The notes beneath the pieces were generated by a model. The model did no database searches. It was not told the origin of the DNA and saw only the letters and a list, made by a program, of their open reading frames with translations. Position numbers and translations under genes: made by a program. Shown piece after piece: positions 35,389-44,244 of a stretch of 48,311 bases of DNA. The DNA is taken from assembly GCF_001953875.1 (NCBI RefSeq), contig NZ_MQUR01000061.1, positions 1-48,311 on the forward strand, read 5' to 3'. This stretch comes from Streptomyces amritsarensis (GTDB lineage: Bacteria > Actinomycetota > Actinomycetes > Streptomycetales > Streptomycetaceae). Position 1 is the stretch's first letter; every line of letters starts with the position of its first letter.

Positions 35389-36435
35389 GTGGCACATCCC
35401 GCGGAAGACGTCCGCCCGCCGACGATGGCCGACGTCGCGCGCGAGGCGGGGGTCTCCCACCAGACCGTCTCCCGGGTGCTGAGCGGCCATCCCAACGTAC
35501 GCGCGGCCACCCGGGAACAGGTCACCCGGGCCGTCGAGCAGCTGGGCTACCGCCGCAACTCCGCCGCACGCGCCCTGGTGACGCGCAGGACGAGGACGCT
35601 GGGCGTCATCGCCGTCAACACCGCCCTGTACGGACCCGCAAGCACTCTGACCGGCCTGCAGGAGGCGGCCCGGGAGCAGGGCTACCTCGTCTCCACCGTC
35701 AGTCTGCGCACCGGCGAAGGGCAGGGCCTCAAGAGCGCCATCGACCACCTCGCGTCCTGGGGCGTGGAGGGTGTCGTCGCCATCACCCCGCAGCGCTCGC
35801 ACGTGCAGGCGCTCGCCGAACTGGACGCACCCTTCCCCGTGGTCACCGTGGAGGGCGGTCATCAGCTCGACCTGCCGGGCGTCTCCCTCGACCAGGAACT
35901 CGGGGCCCGCATGGTCACGGAGCACCTGCTCGCCGCCGGGCACAGCACCGTCTGGCACGTGGCGGGTCCCGACGACTGGCTGGAGAGCGAGGCCCGCACC
36001 GCCGGATGGCGCGCGGTCCTGGAGGAGAGCGGCATCACACCTCCGCGCGTACTGACGGGGGACTGGAGCCCGTTGTCCGGATACCGGGCGGGACAGGAGC
36101 TCGCCGGGTTCGCCCTGGCCCGTCGGGGAGCGACACCGGTCACCGCCGTCTTCGTCGCCAACGACCAGATGGCCCTCGGTGTCCTGCGGGCTCTGCGCGA
36201 GGCGGGGATCCGCACTCCGGGACAGGTGGCCGTGGCCGGTTTCGACGACATCCCCGAAGCCGAGTACTTCCCTCCACCCCTGACCACGGTCCGCCAGGAC
36301 TTCGCCGCCATCGGCCGCCGGAGCATCGGACTCCTCGTCGACCACATCGAGGGGCGCGCCCGGAAGGCCGAGCACCTCCTCGTGGAACCGCAGCTCATCA
36401 TGCGCGCGAGCACGCGCCCTTCAGGCGACGACTGA
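35389..36435 (+). CDS. LacI-family repressor of the arabinose regulon
   Basis: The 348-residue protein has a LacI HTH (residues about 12-60; TMADVAREAGVSHQTVSRVL, then the hinge-helix region NSAARALVTRRTRTLGVIA, in part). The sugar-binding domain has TAVFVANDQMALGVLRALRE and VAVAGFDDIPEAEYFPPPLT. It starts with GTG 35389 after GGGAGG. All four 18-bp operators in the window flank it or its neighbours, including one at its own promoter. Function is therefore analogous to AraR, although it is LacI-type and not the GntR-type AraR of Bacillus. The effector is presumably L-arabinose. Confidence 0.9.
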   Translation: MAHPAEDVRPPTMADVAREAGVSHQTVSRVLSGHPNVRAATREQVTRAVEQLGYRRNSAARALVTRRTRTLGVIAVNTALYGPASTLTGLQEAAREQGYLVSTVSLRTGEGQGLKSAIDHLASWGVEGVVAITPQRSHVQALAELDAPFPVVTVEGGHQLDLPGVSLDQELGARMVTEHLLAAGHSTVWHVAGPDDWLESEARTAGWRAVLEESGITPPRVLTGDWSPLSGYRAGQELAGFALARRGATPVTAVFVANDQMALGVLRALREAGIRTPGQVAVAGFDDIPEAEYFPPPLTTVRQDFAAIGRRSIGLLVDHIEGRARKAEHLLVEPQLIMRASTRPSGDD

Positions 36436-36860
36436 CGCACGGGGCGGCTCTCGCCACCGCCTTCCGACGGCCGGCGGCGGGCCTCGCGCCGGCCGTCCGG
36501 CGGCGCACGGCCGCCGATGCGTCGGCGCCGGCACGGGCACCGGCACCGCCGCCGGCTCCGCCTTGCCGCTGCCGCCCACCGACCCGCTGCCGGACCGGTC
36601 GCGGCCCCGGGGCCGCGTCCTGCATCCGGCCCTGTGACGGAAAGGCTCACGGGCACGCGACGCCGGCACGGCTCCGGCACGGCCGGGCGCCGCAGGTACG
36701 CCCAGTACGGGCCGCGCCCTGCGCCCTGCAAGGCACCGCACCGGACACCCCGCGCATCGGCGACAGCACTCCGGCCACGGCAGTGAGTGCGCGCACACAT
36801 CAGAGGCCCCATTCCTTGCCCGATGCTCGAAAGAACCGTCCCAGGCCCTTGTCCAACAGA
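36436..36860. other. Non-coding 425-bp spacer before araB
   Basis: This GC-rich stretch between the repressor and ribulokinase genes holds no supported gene; readings on both strands are Arg/Pro/Ala-rich shadows. Its right end supplies the -35 element of the araB promoter. Confidence 0.6.
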
Positions 36861-36878
36861 ATTGTGAGCGTTAACAAT
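36849..36878 (+). promoter_or_regulatory. araB promoter overlapping arabinose operator O4 (36861-36878)
   Basis: TTGTCC (36849-36854) and TAACAA (36872-36877) with a 17-bp spacer form a credible promoter. The operator ATTGTGAGCGTTAACAAT (36861-36878), in inverted orientation relative to the other three, covers the spacer and -10 box. The GTG of araB is 46 bp further on. Confidence 0.75.
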
Positions 36879-36923
36879 CAGAGGGCTTCTCCGACCGCTG
36901 CCCATGACGAGAGAGACCGCATC

Positions 36924-38630
36924 GTGACCCCTCACGCGCTTTCCGGCCCCGCAGCCCGCCACCATCCCGAGGCCTGCACCATCGGCGTCGACTTCGGCAC
37001 CCTCTCCGGGCGCGCCGTCGTGGTCAGGGTCCGGGACGGCGCCGAACTCGGTTCATCGGTCCACGAGTACCGGCACGCCGTCATCGAGGACCGCCTTCCC
37101 GCCACCGGCGTCCCCCTGCCCCCCGACTGGGCCCTGCAGCACCCGGAGGACTGGCGCGAGGTCCTGCGTACCGCCGTTCCCGCGGCGGTCGCCGACGCCG
37201 GCATCGACCCGGGCCGCGTCATCGGCATCGCCACCGACTTCACCGCCTGCACGGTCCTGCCGACCACCCCGGACGGCACCCCGCTCGCCCTGATCCCGCA
37301 GTGGGCCGACCGCCCGCACGCCTGGCCCAAACTGTGGAAGCACCACGCCGCCCAAGGGCAGGCCGACCGCATCAACGCCCTCGCCCACGCCCACGGCGAG
37401 AAGTGGCTCGCACGGTACGGCGGCAAGATCTCCGCCGAATGGCAGTACGCCAAGGCCCTGCAAGTCCTGGAAGAGGACCCCGCCGTCTACGCCGCCTGCG
37501 CCCGCTGGATCGAGGCGGCGGACTGGATCGTCTGGCAGCTGACCGGGGAGGAGTCCCGCAACACCTGCACCGCCGGCTACAAGGGCATCCACCAGGACGG
37601 CTCCTACCCCTCGCCCGACTTCCTGGCCCGGCTGCACCCCGACTTCGCCGACTTCCCCGCCACGCGCCTGGAGCACCCGCCGGCACCACTGGGCTCCCGC
37701 GTCGGCACACTCGGCGGGCGGGCCGCGCGCTGGACCGGCCTCCCCGCGGGCGTCGCCGTCGCCGCGGGCAACGTCGACGCCCACGTGGCCGCGCCCGCGG
37801 CCGGCGCCGTCGAGAACGGGCGGATGCTGGCCATCATGGGCACCTCCACCTGCCACGTCCTCAACGCCGCCACGCTCGCCGAGGTCCCCGGCATCTGCGG
37901 GGTCGTCGACGGCGGCATCGTCCAGGGCGCCTACGGCTACGAGGCCGGCCAGAGCGCGGTCGGTGACATCTTCGCCTGGTGGCTCCGGCAGTGCGTCCCG
38001 GACCACTACCGGGCCGAGGCGGCGGCATCGGGCGAGGACCTCCACCAGCTCCTGACCCGCAAGGCCGCGGCCGGCCCGGTCGGCGCGCACGGTCTGGTCG
38101 CCCTGGACTGGATGAACGGCAACCGCTCCCCCCTGGTCGACCACCACCTCTCCGGAGTCATCGCCGGCCTCACCCTCGACACCCGGCCCGAAGACGTCTA
38201 CCGGGCCCTGCTCGAATCCACCGCCTACGGCACCCGGATGATCGTCGAAACCTTCGAGGGCGCCGGGATCCCCGTCGAGGAGTTCATCGTCACCGGCGGC
38301 CTGAAGAAGAACGCACTGCTCATGCAGATCCACGCCGACGTGCTCCGCCGCCCCGTCTCCCTCGGCACCTCCGACCAGGGGCCGGCGCTCGGCTCGGCCA
38401 TCCACGCCGCCGTCGCCGCGGGCGCCTACCCCGACGTCCGCTCCGCCGCCTCCGCCATGGGAAGCGTCAAGCGCCACGCGTACGTCCCCGACCCCGCACG
38501 GGCGGACGCCTACGACGCCCTGTTCAGCGAATACCGCGCCCTGCACGACCACTTCGGCACCGGCGCGGACCTGCTCCTGCACCGCCTGCGCCGGATCCGC
38601 AACACCGCACGCCTCGCCACCGCCCGCTGA
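36924..38630 (+). CDS. araB: L-ribulokinase
   Basis: The 568-residue FGGY-family kinase phosphorylates L-ribulose to L-ribulose 5-phosphate. CTIGVDFGTLSGRAVVV is the diagnostic AraB N-terminal phosphate-binding motif (TLSGR), and GIATDFTACTVLPTTPDG, AEWQYAKALQVLEEDP, AIMGTSTCHV and FIVTGGLKKNALLMQI (the FGGY C-terminal signature region) follow in order. Length is normal. The GTG at 36924 follows GAGAGAG. It heads araB-araA-araD and is controlled by the operator at 36861. Confidence 0.95.
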   Translation: MTPHALSGPAARHHPEACTIGVDFGTLSGRAVVVRVRDGAELGSSVHEYRHAVIEDRLPATGVPLPPDWALQHPEDWREVLRTAVPAAVADAGIDPGRVIGIATDFTACTVLPTTPDGTPLALIPQWADRPHAWPKLWKHHAAQGQADRINALAHAHGEKWLARYGGKISAEWQYAKALQVLEEDPAVYAACARWIEAADWIVWQLTGEESRNTCTAGYKGIHQDGSYPSPDFLARLHPDFADFPATRLEHPPAPLGSRVGTLGGRAARWTGLPAGVAVAAGNVDAHVAAPAAGAVENGRMLAIMGTSTCHVLNAATLAEVPGICGVVDGGIVQGAYGYEAGQSAVGDIFAWWLRQCVPDHYRAEAAASGEDLHQLLTRKAAAGPVGAHGLVALDWMNGNRSPLVDHHLSGVIAGLTLDTRPEDVYRALLESTAYGTRMIVETFEGAGIPVEEFIVTGGLKKNALLMQIHADVLRRPVSLGTSDQGPALGSAIHAAVAAGAYPDVRSAASAMGSVKRHAYVPDPARADAYDALFSEYRALHDHFGTGADLLLHRLRRIRNTARLATAR

Positions 38631-38650
38631 CCCGGACCACCACCCGCCCC

Positions 38651-38701
38651 GGCCTCCATCGGCCCGGCCTCCATCGCCCTGGCCTCCATCGGCCCGGCCT
38701 C
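38651..38701. repeat. 15-bp tandem repeat in the araB-araA spacer
   Basis: GGCCTCCATCGGCCC is repeated three times (second copy GGCCTCCATCGCCCT) plus a partial fourth. It occupies half of the 105-bp gap between araB and araA and is unlike the surrounding sequence. Confidence 0.85.
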
Positions 38702-38735
38702 TCCGCCCGAGCACCTCCGAGGAGCACACCCCGTC

Positions 38736-40244
38736 ATGACCCCTGCCCAGCCCGAGCGCGAGATCTGGTTCCTCACCGGCAGCCAGTCCCTCTACGGCGA
38801 CGACACCCTCGCCCAGGTCGCCGACCAGTCCCGCGCCATCTGCGAAACCCTCGCCCGCCGGCCCCAGATGACCGTGCGCCTCGTATGGAAGCCCGTCCTC
38901 ACCGACGCGGCCGCCATCCGCGCGGTCTGCCTGGCGGCCAACGCCGACGACCGCTGCATCGGCCTGATCGCCTGGATGCACACCTTCTCCCCGGCCAAGA
39001 TGTGGATCGCCGGCCTCGACGCCCTGAGCAAGCCGCTGCTGCACCTGCACACCCAGGCCAACCGCCAACTGCCCTGGTCCACCATCGACATGGACTTCAT
39101 GAACCTGAACCAGGCCGCCCACGGCGACCGCGAGTTCGGCTTCGTCCAGACCCGGCTCGGTGTACCGCGCAAGACCGTGGCCGGCCACGTCTGCGCCCCC
39201 GACGTGGTCGACCGCATCGCCGGATGGGCCCGCGCCGCCCTCGGCCGCTGCGAACTGACCACCCTCAAACTCGCCCGCTTCGGCGACAACATGCGCGATG
39301 TCGCCGTCACCGAAGGCGACAAAGTCGAGGCGCAGCTGCGGTTCGGGGTCTCGGTCAACACCTACGGCGTCAACGACCTCGTCGCCGCGGTCGACGCCGC
39401 CCCCGAGGACACCGTGGACTCCCTCGTCAAGGAGTACCAGGACCTCTACGCCATCGCGCCCGAGCTGCGGCCGGGCGGCGAGCGCCACGCCTCCCTGCGC
39501 TACGCCGCCCGTATCGAAGCCGGTCTGCGCACGTTCCTCACGCAGGGCAACTTCCGCGCCTTCACCACCAACTTCCAGGATCTCGGCGGCCTGCGCCAGC
39601 TTCCCGGGCTCGCCGTGCAGCGCCTGATGGCGGACGGCTACGGTTTCGGCGGCGAGGGTGACTGGAAGACCGCCACCCTGCTGCGCGCCCTCAAGACGAT
39701 GGCCCGCAGCCTGCCCGGCGGCACCTCGTTCATGGAGGACTACACCTACGACCTCACGGCCGGCCAGGAGCTCGTCCTCGGCGCCCACATGCTGGAGGTC
39801 TGCCCCTCCCTCACGACGGCCACGCCCGCCTGTGAGATCCACCCGCTCGGCATCGGCGGGCGCGAAGACCCGGTCCGCCTCGTCTTCGACGCGGATCCCG
39901 GTCGGGCCGTCGTCGTCGGGCTCGCGGACATGGGCGACAGGTTCCGCCTCGTCGCCAACCACGTCGACGTCGTCGGCCCGCCCGAGCCGCTGCCCCGGCT
40001 CCCCGTCGCACGAGCCGTCTGGCGCCCCCGCCCCGACCTGCGCACGTCCACCGAGGCCTGGCTGACGGCCGGAGCACCGCACCACACCGTCCTGACCACC
40101 GCTCTCGGCGGCGAGGAGCTCGAAGACCTCGCCGAGATGCTCCGTACCGAACTCGCCGTCATCGACGAAGACACCACCATCCGGCGCTTCACGCGCGAGC
40201 TGCGCTGGAACCAGGCGTACCACCGTCTGGCCCAGAGCCTGTGA
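38736..40244 (+). CDS. araA: L-arabinose isomerase
   Basis: The 502-residue enzyme converts L-arabinose to L-ribulose. Family features appear in order: EIWFLTGSQSLYGDDTLAQV, LIAWMHTFSPAKMWIAGL, LHTQANRQLPWSTIDMDFMN, GFGGEGDWKTATLLRALKTM and GTSFMEDYTYDL. Glu in GEGDWK and in FMEDYT, with later His residues (GAHMLEV, NHVDV), supply the Mn-binding and catalytic set. Length matches bacterial AraA. ATG 38736 follows GAGGAGCA. The stop overlaps an in-frame upstream GTG of the next gene. Confidence 0.96.
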   Translation: MTPAQPEREIWFLTGSQSLYGDDTLAQVADQSRAICETLARRPQMTVRLVWKPVLTDAAAIRAVCLAANADDRCIGLIAWMHTFSPAKMWIAGLDALSKPLLHLHTQANRQLPWSTIDMDFMNLNQAAHGDREFGFVQTRLGVPRKTVAGHVCAPDVVDRIAGWARAALGRCELTTLKLARFGDNMRDVAVTEGDKVEAQLRFGVSVNTYGVNDLVAAVDAAPEDTVDSLVKEYQDLYAIAPELRPGGERHASLRYAARIEAGLRTFLTQGNFRAFTTNFQDLGGLRQLPGLAVQRLMADGYGFGGEGDWKTATLLRALKTMARSLPGGTSFMEDYTYDLTAGQELVLGAHMLEVCPSLTTATPACEIHPLGIGGREDPVRLVFDADPGRAVVVGLADMGDRFRLVANHVDVVGPPEPLPRLPVARAVWRPRPDLRTSTEAWLTAGAPHHTVLTTALGGEELEDLAEMLRTELAVIDEDTTIRRFTRELRWNQAYHRLAQSL

Positions 40245-40315
40245 GCGACCACGCCGCCGCACCCGCCCCGCAGGGCGCCGTGCACACCTCCACCCGCACC
40301 AGGACGGAGCCCACC

Positions 40316-41029
40316 GTGAGCACCGCCGTTTCCAGGGAACTGCGCCGAGAGGTGTGGGAGGCCAACCTCCGCATCCCCCGAGCCGGCCTGGCCACCCTCA
40401 CCTGGGGCAACGTGAGCGGGGTGGACCGGCAGGCCGGCGTCTTCGTCATCAAGCCCTCGGGGGTGGCCTACGACGTGCTGAGCGAGGAGGACCTGGTCGT
40501 CGTCTCCCTGTCCGACGGCAGTGTCGTCGAAGGCCGTCTGCGACCGTCCACCGACACCGAGACGCACCGCAGCCTCTACCTCGCCTTCCCCTCCATCGGA
40601 GGCGTGACCCACACACACTCCACCCACGCCGTCGCCTTCGCCCAGGCACGGCGCCCGATACCGGTGCTCGGCACCACCCACGCGGACACCTTCAACGGTC
40701 CCGTCCCCGTCACCGCGCCCCTCACCCCCCAGCAATGCGCCACGGACTACGAGTACAACACCGGCCAGGTCATCGTGGACCTGCTGGGCCGTGACAACAC
40801 CCGGGCCGAGGAGGTCCCCGGCGCCCTCGTCGCCCACCACGGCCCCTTCACCTGGGGCGCCGACGCCGCCACCTCCCTGGAGCACGCCGTCATCTGCGAG
40901 GCGGTGGCCGAGATGGCCCTCCACACCATCGCCCTGGGCACCGTGGAACCCCCGCAGCACGTCCTGGACCGACACTTCACCCGCAAGCACGGACCGAACG
41001 CCTACTACGGCAATCCCCCCTCCGCCTGA
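40316..41029 (+). CDS. araD: L-ribulose-5-phosphate 4-epimerase
   Basis: The 237-residue class II aldolase-fold enzyme makes D-xylulose 5-phosphate. TLTWGNVSGVDRQAGVFVIK, PSGVAYDVL, the zinc ligands in THTHSTHAVAFAQ, GTTHADTFNGPVPVT and HHGPFTWGADA match AraD closely. DRHFTRKHGPNAYYGNP is the AraD-specific C-terminal end. The GTG at 40316, after GGACGGAG, aligns with the family N-terminus (STAVSRELRREVWEANL). A GTG at 40241 that overlaps the araA stop would add 25 low-complexity residues. Confidence 0.95.
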   Translation: MSTAVSRELRREVWEANLRIPRAGLATLTWGNVSGVDRQAGVFVIKPSGVAYDVLSEEDLVVVSLSDGSVVEGRLRPSTDTETHRSLYLAFPSIGGVTHTHSTHAVAFAQARRPIPVLGTTHADTFNGPVPVTAPLTPQQCATDYEYNTGQVIVDLLGRDNTRAEEVPGALVAHHGPFTWGADAATSLEHAVICEAVAEMALHTIALGTVEPPQHVLDRHFTRKHGPNAYYGNPPSA

Positions 41030-41149
41030 CCACATCTGCCTGACCACGCCGTCCCCGCCGCGCCGTGCTGGCCGCGCCCCGACACGACGCGGCCGGCTCC
41101 GTGGACCCGCGGGGTCGCTGTCCCCCCACCTCCCGAAGGAGATCCTTTG

Positions 41150-42625
41150 ATGTGGATTCGCCATCGGCCGCCGGCCGGCCTGACGCGCCTGGTCGCCTGC
41201 CTCGTGCCGTTTCTGCTCATGGCAACCCTCTTCAATGCCCAGCCCGCCGGTGCCGCGACCGTCGACACCAACGCCTGGTACGTCCTGGTCAACCGCAACA
41301 GCGGCAAGGCCCTGGACGTCTACAACCTGGCGACCGGCGACGGCGCCCGCATCACCCAGTGGGCCAGGAACGACCAGAACCAGCAGCAGTGGCAGTTCGT
41401 CGACTCCGGCGGCGGCTACCACCGCATCAAGTCCCGCCATTCCGGCAAGGTGCTGGACGTCCACAACGGATCCACCGCCAACGGCGGCCCGGTCGTCCAG
41501 TGGGCCGACCGGAACGGCACCAACCAGCAGTGGAGGCTGGTCGACAGCCCGGACGGCTACGTGAGGCTCATCGCGCGCCACAGCAACAAGGCCCTCGAAG
41601 TGCAGGGGGGCTCCACGGCCGACGGCGCGAACATCGTCCAGTACGACGACTGGGGCGGCGCCAACCAGCAGTGGCAGCTCGTCAAGGTCGGCGGCGGCAA
41701 CCCCGGCGCGTGCGCCCTTCCCTCTGCGTACCGTTGGACGTCGACGGGCCCGCTGGCACAGCCCAGGGCCGGGTGGGCCTCGCTCAAGGACTTCACCGTC
41801 GCCCCCTACAACGGGAGGCAGCTCGTCTACGCGACGACGCACGGCGCGGCGGGAACCGGGGTCGGCTGGCGTTCGATGAACTTCACGCCGTTCACCGACT
41901 GGCCGGAGATGGCCTCGGCCGGCCAGAACGCGATGGCGAGTTCCGTCGTCGCACCCACCCTGTTCCACTTCGCGCCGAAGAACATCTGGGTGCTCGCCTA
42001 CCAGTGGGGCAGGACCGCCTTCTCCTACCGGACATCGACCGACCCCGCCAACCCGAACGGCTGGTCGGCGGAGCAGGAGCTCTTCTCCGGAAGCATCGCC
42101 GGCTCCGGGACCGGGCCCATCGACCAGACGCTCATCGGTGACGGGACGAACATGTACCTGTTCTTCGCCGGTGACAACGGCAAGATCTACCGGGCCGGTA
42201 TGCCGATCGGGAACTTCCCGGGCAGTTTCGGCGCGACCTCAACAGTGGTCATGAGCGACACGACGGACAACCTGTTCGAAGCACCGCAGGTCTACAAACT
42301 CCAGGGCCAGGACCGCTACCTCATGATCGTCGAGGCGATCGGCTCGCAGGGCCGGTACTTCCGCTCGTTCACGGCCACCAGCCTGAACGGCTCATGGACG
42401 CCCCAAGCCGCGACCGAGAACACCCCGTTCGCCGGCAAGGCCAACAGCGGCGCCACCTGGACCAACGACATCAGCCATGGCGAACTGATCCGGACCGGCC
42501 CCGATCAGACCATGACGGTCGACCCCTGCAACCTGCGGTTCCTCTACCAGGGACGCGATCCCAACTCCGGCGGCGACTACGGACAGTGGCCCTACCGGCC
42601 AGGTCTGCTGACGCTGCACCGCTGA
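41150..42625 (+). CDS. Secreted GH62 alpha-L-arabinofuranosidase with N-terminal CBM13
   Basis: The 491-residue protein has a Sec signal peptide (cleavage near PAGAATVD at about 37). A ricin-type CBM13 at about 42-185 shows three QxW repeats (QQQWQFV, NQQWRLV, NQQWQLV). A complete GH62 domain follows at about 190-491: SAYRWTSTGPLAQPRAGWAS, LKDFTVAPYNGR (catalytic base Asp), GPIDQTLI (second Asp), NLFEAPQVYK (acid Glu) and ATWTNDISHGELI. GH62 enzymes remove arabinose side chains from arabinoxylan and supply the regulon's sugar. ATG 41150 follows AAGGAG. No arabinose operator is present in the 120 bp upstream, so it may be read through from araBAD. Confidence 0.95.
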   Translation: MWIRHRPPAGLTRLVACLVPFLLMATLFNAQPAGAATVDTNAWYVLVNRNSGKALDVYNLATGDGARITQWARNDQNQQQWQFVDSGGGYHRIKSRHSGKVLDVHNGSTANGGPVVQWADRNGTNQQWRLVDSPDGYVRLIARHSNKALEVQGGSTADGANIVQYDDWGGANQQWQLVKVGGGNPGACALPSAYRWTSTGPLAQPRAGWASLKDFTVAPYNGRQLVYATTHGAAGTGVGWRSMNFTPFTDWPEMASAGQNAMASSVVAPTLFHFAPKNIWVLAYQWGRTAFSYRTSTDPANPNGWSAEQELFSGSIAGSGTGPIDQTLIGDGTNMYLFFAGDNGKIYRAGMPIGNFPGSFGATSTVVMSDTTDNLFEAPQVYKLQGQDRYLMIVEAIGSQGRYFRSFTATSLNGSWTPQAATENTPFAGKANSGATWTNDISHGELIRTGPDQTMTVDPCNLRFLYQGRDPNSGGDYGQWPYRPGLLTLHR

Positions 42626-42635
42626 CGACGTGGTA

Positions 42636-42655
42636 CTGCCCCGAGGGCGGGGCAG
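42636..42655 (+). terminator. Terminator after the GH62 gene
   Basis: CTGCCCCG and CGGGGCAG form an 8-bp stem with an AGGG loop, 11 bp after the stop codon. It marks the end of the arabinose cluster. Confidence 0.75.
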
Positions 42656-42701
42656 GCACCCACTGCTCGTCAGCAAAGTCGGCGACTGCAACCGAAGGCG
42701 C

Positions 42702-42732
42702 AGGGCCGGGCGTGAGCACGGCACCCGGCCCT
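42702..42732 (-). terminator. Terminator after the pirin gene
   Basis: AGGGCCGGG and CCCGGCCCT form a 9-bp stem across a 13-nt loop, about 20 bp past the minus-strand pirin stop. Confidence 0.65.
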
Positions 42733-42752
42733 CGTCCGCACGAACCAGCAGG

Positions 42753-43718
42753 TCAACGCACGCGACCCCTGGGCTTCAGGTGGGTCGGAGGCAGCTCAGG
42801 GGAAGGAATCGGAGGCCCGTCGTAGCCCTTGACCTCGCCGTAGCGGGTGCCGTTCGTCCAGTCCTCGCGGAACTGGGCGATCTCCTCGTGGGACCGGCCG
42901 ATCCAGTTCCAGAACATCACGATCTCCTCCTCGAACGGTTCGCCGCCCAGGAGCATCAGGCCCGCGTCCGACGCCGCGCGCAGGGGGAGTTCCGTGCGGC
43001 CGCAGCCGAGGTAGAGCATCGAGCCGGGGAGGACCGGGACGCCGTCGACGTGGGCCTCGCCGGACATCGACAGGACCGCGTACTCGAAGTCGGGGTCGAG
43101 CGGGAGCCGGGTCTCGGTGCCCGCCGCCAGGGCCAGGTCGGCGCCCACGATCGGGGTGTACGCCGTGCCGGGCGAGGTCGCCGTGTCCAGGGTGCCGAGG
43201 ATGACCGTCGCCGTCAGGCCCGGGGCCGTCACCCGGGGCAGGTCCGCGTGGTGCTGGAAGTGCGGTTCCACGTTGCGGTGGGCGTCCGGCAGGGCCACCC
43301 ACAGCTGGGCGCCGTGCAGGAAGCGGGCGTGCGGGCGCGGGCTCTCCTCGGAGTGGCTGATGCCGCGGCCCGAGGTCATCAGGCCGAGCTCGCGCGGGCG
43401 GATCGTCTCCAGGCTGCCGACGCTGTCGCGGTGCAGCACCTCGCCCTCGTGGAGCCAGCTGACGGTCTGCAGACCGGAGTGCGGATGCGGCGGGACCTGC
43501 ATGCCGGGCTCGTCGGCGATGTCGTCCGGGCCGTAGTGGTCCACGAAGCACCAGGCGCCCACCATGCGGCGGCCCAGGTTCGGCAGGAGTCGGCGTACCT
43601 CGGTGGACTCCCCGAGCCTGACCGTGCGCGGGCTGAGGAGCTCGCGCACCGGTTCGGCGACGACGAAGCCGCGGCCGCCGCAGGCGGAGAGAGCGGGCTG
43701 GCGATCGAGATTGCTCAT
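42753..43718 (-). CDS. Pirin-family bicupin protein
   Basis: The 321-residue protein has the pirin N-terminal cupin with the metal ligands in PPHPHSGLQTVSWLHEGEV (His-x-His and the later His/Glu) and the SGRGISHSEES motif. The pirin C-terminal cupin follows (EPFEEEIVMFWNWIGRSHEEI). Some pirins are quercetinases and others are transcription cofactors; sequence does not decide. ATG 43718 is preferred over 43724. It is a single gene, divergent from the TPR gene by 104 bp. Confidence 0.92.
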   Translation of the reverse strand: MSNLDRQPALSACGGRGFVVAEPVRELLSPRTVRLGESTEVRRLLPNLGRRMVGAWCFVDHYGPDDIADEPGMQVPPHPHSGLQTVSWLHEGEVLHRDSVGSLETIRPRELGLMTSGRGISHSEESPRPHARFLHGAQLWVALPDAHRNVEPHFQHHADLPRVTAPGLTATVILGTLDTATSPGTAYTPIVGADLALAAGTETRLPLDPDFEYAVLSMSGEAHVDGVPVLPGSMLYLGCGRTELPLRAASDAGLMLLGGEPFEEEIVMFWNWIGRSHEEIAQFREDWTNGTRYGEVKGYDGPPIPSPELPPTHLKPRGRVR

Positions 43719-43822
43719 GGGCACAACCTAGCCCCGAGGGGGCGGTGGTGTTCAGTGGAATGTTCCGGCGGCCATGCGTGTTGGAGCAGCGGACGAACCA
43801 CCTGAACGGCGGAAGGGACGCG

Positions 43823-44173
43823 ATGAACGCGCCGACGGAGTACTACGAGCACGGGACGGCAGCCGAGCGCTGGGCGCGCGCCCAGCTCTTCTTCGACGCG
43901 CGGGAGTACGCGACGGCCGCCCGCATCCTGGAGCCGCTGGCGGGCGAGGCCCCCGAGCAGCTGGCTCCGCGGCTGCTGCTGGCCCGTGCCTACTACCACT
44001 CCGCGCAGCTCTCGCGTGCCGAGCGCGAGCTGCGGGCCGTGCTGGAGCGGTGGCCCGTGGAGGACTACGCCCGGCTCATGCTCGGGCGCACCCTGGAGCG
44101 TATGGGCCGGCCCGACGAGGCCCGTCCCCACCTGCGGATGGCGGCCGCGATGGCCGGCGAGTTCCCCGAGTAG
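43823..44173 (+). CDS. TPR-repeat protein
   Basis: The 116-residue protein consists of about three tetratricopeptide-like helix pairs (RWARAQLFFDAREYATAARI, PRLLLARAYYHSAQLSRAER, DYARLMLGRTLERMGRPDEA). These short proteins are protein-protein adaptors with no known partner. ATG 43823 follows GGAAGG. A GC-rich 9-bp terminator stem follows. Confidence 0.85.
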   Translation: MNAPTEYYEHGTAAERWARAQLFFDAREYATAARILEPLAGEAPEQLAPRLLLARAYYHSAQLSRAERELRAVLERWPVEDYARLMLGRTLERMGRPDEARPHLRMAAAMAGEFPE

Positions 44174-44190
44174 CGGCGCACGCGGGCGGC

Positions 44191-44216
44191 CCCGGCCCCG
44201 TGTGTGCGGGGCCGGG
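44191..44216 (+). terminator. Terminator after the TPR gene
   Basis: CCCGGCCCC and GGGGCCGGG pair in a 9-bp stem with an 8-nt loop (GTGTGTGC), 17 bp past the stop codon. Confidence 0.7.
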
Positions 44217-44244
44217 CGGCGGCCTCGGTTAGCCTGGGGGCACG

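Noticed and set aside
36436..36860. Possible small gene between the repressor and araB
   Set aside because: Both strands give only Arg/Pro/Ala-rich shadows with no ribosome site; the stretch is better seen as leader DNA.
35364..36923. In-frame upstream extension of ribulokinase through the repressor gene
   Set aside because: It is the out-of-frame shadow of the LacI gene; the kinase motif begins just after GTG 36924 and the operator-promoter lies directly before it.
37053..40262. Very long minus-strand open frame (over 1000 codons) opposite araB and araA
   Set aside because: It is antisense to two well-recognised genes and its translation is Gly/Val/Asp-rich with no family resemblance, as expected from GC-rich codon mirror frames.
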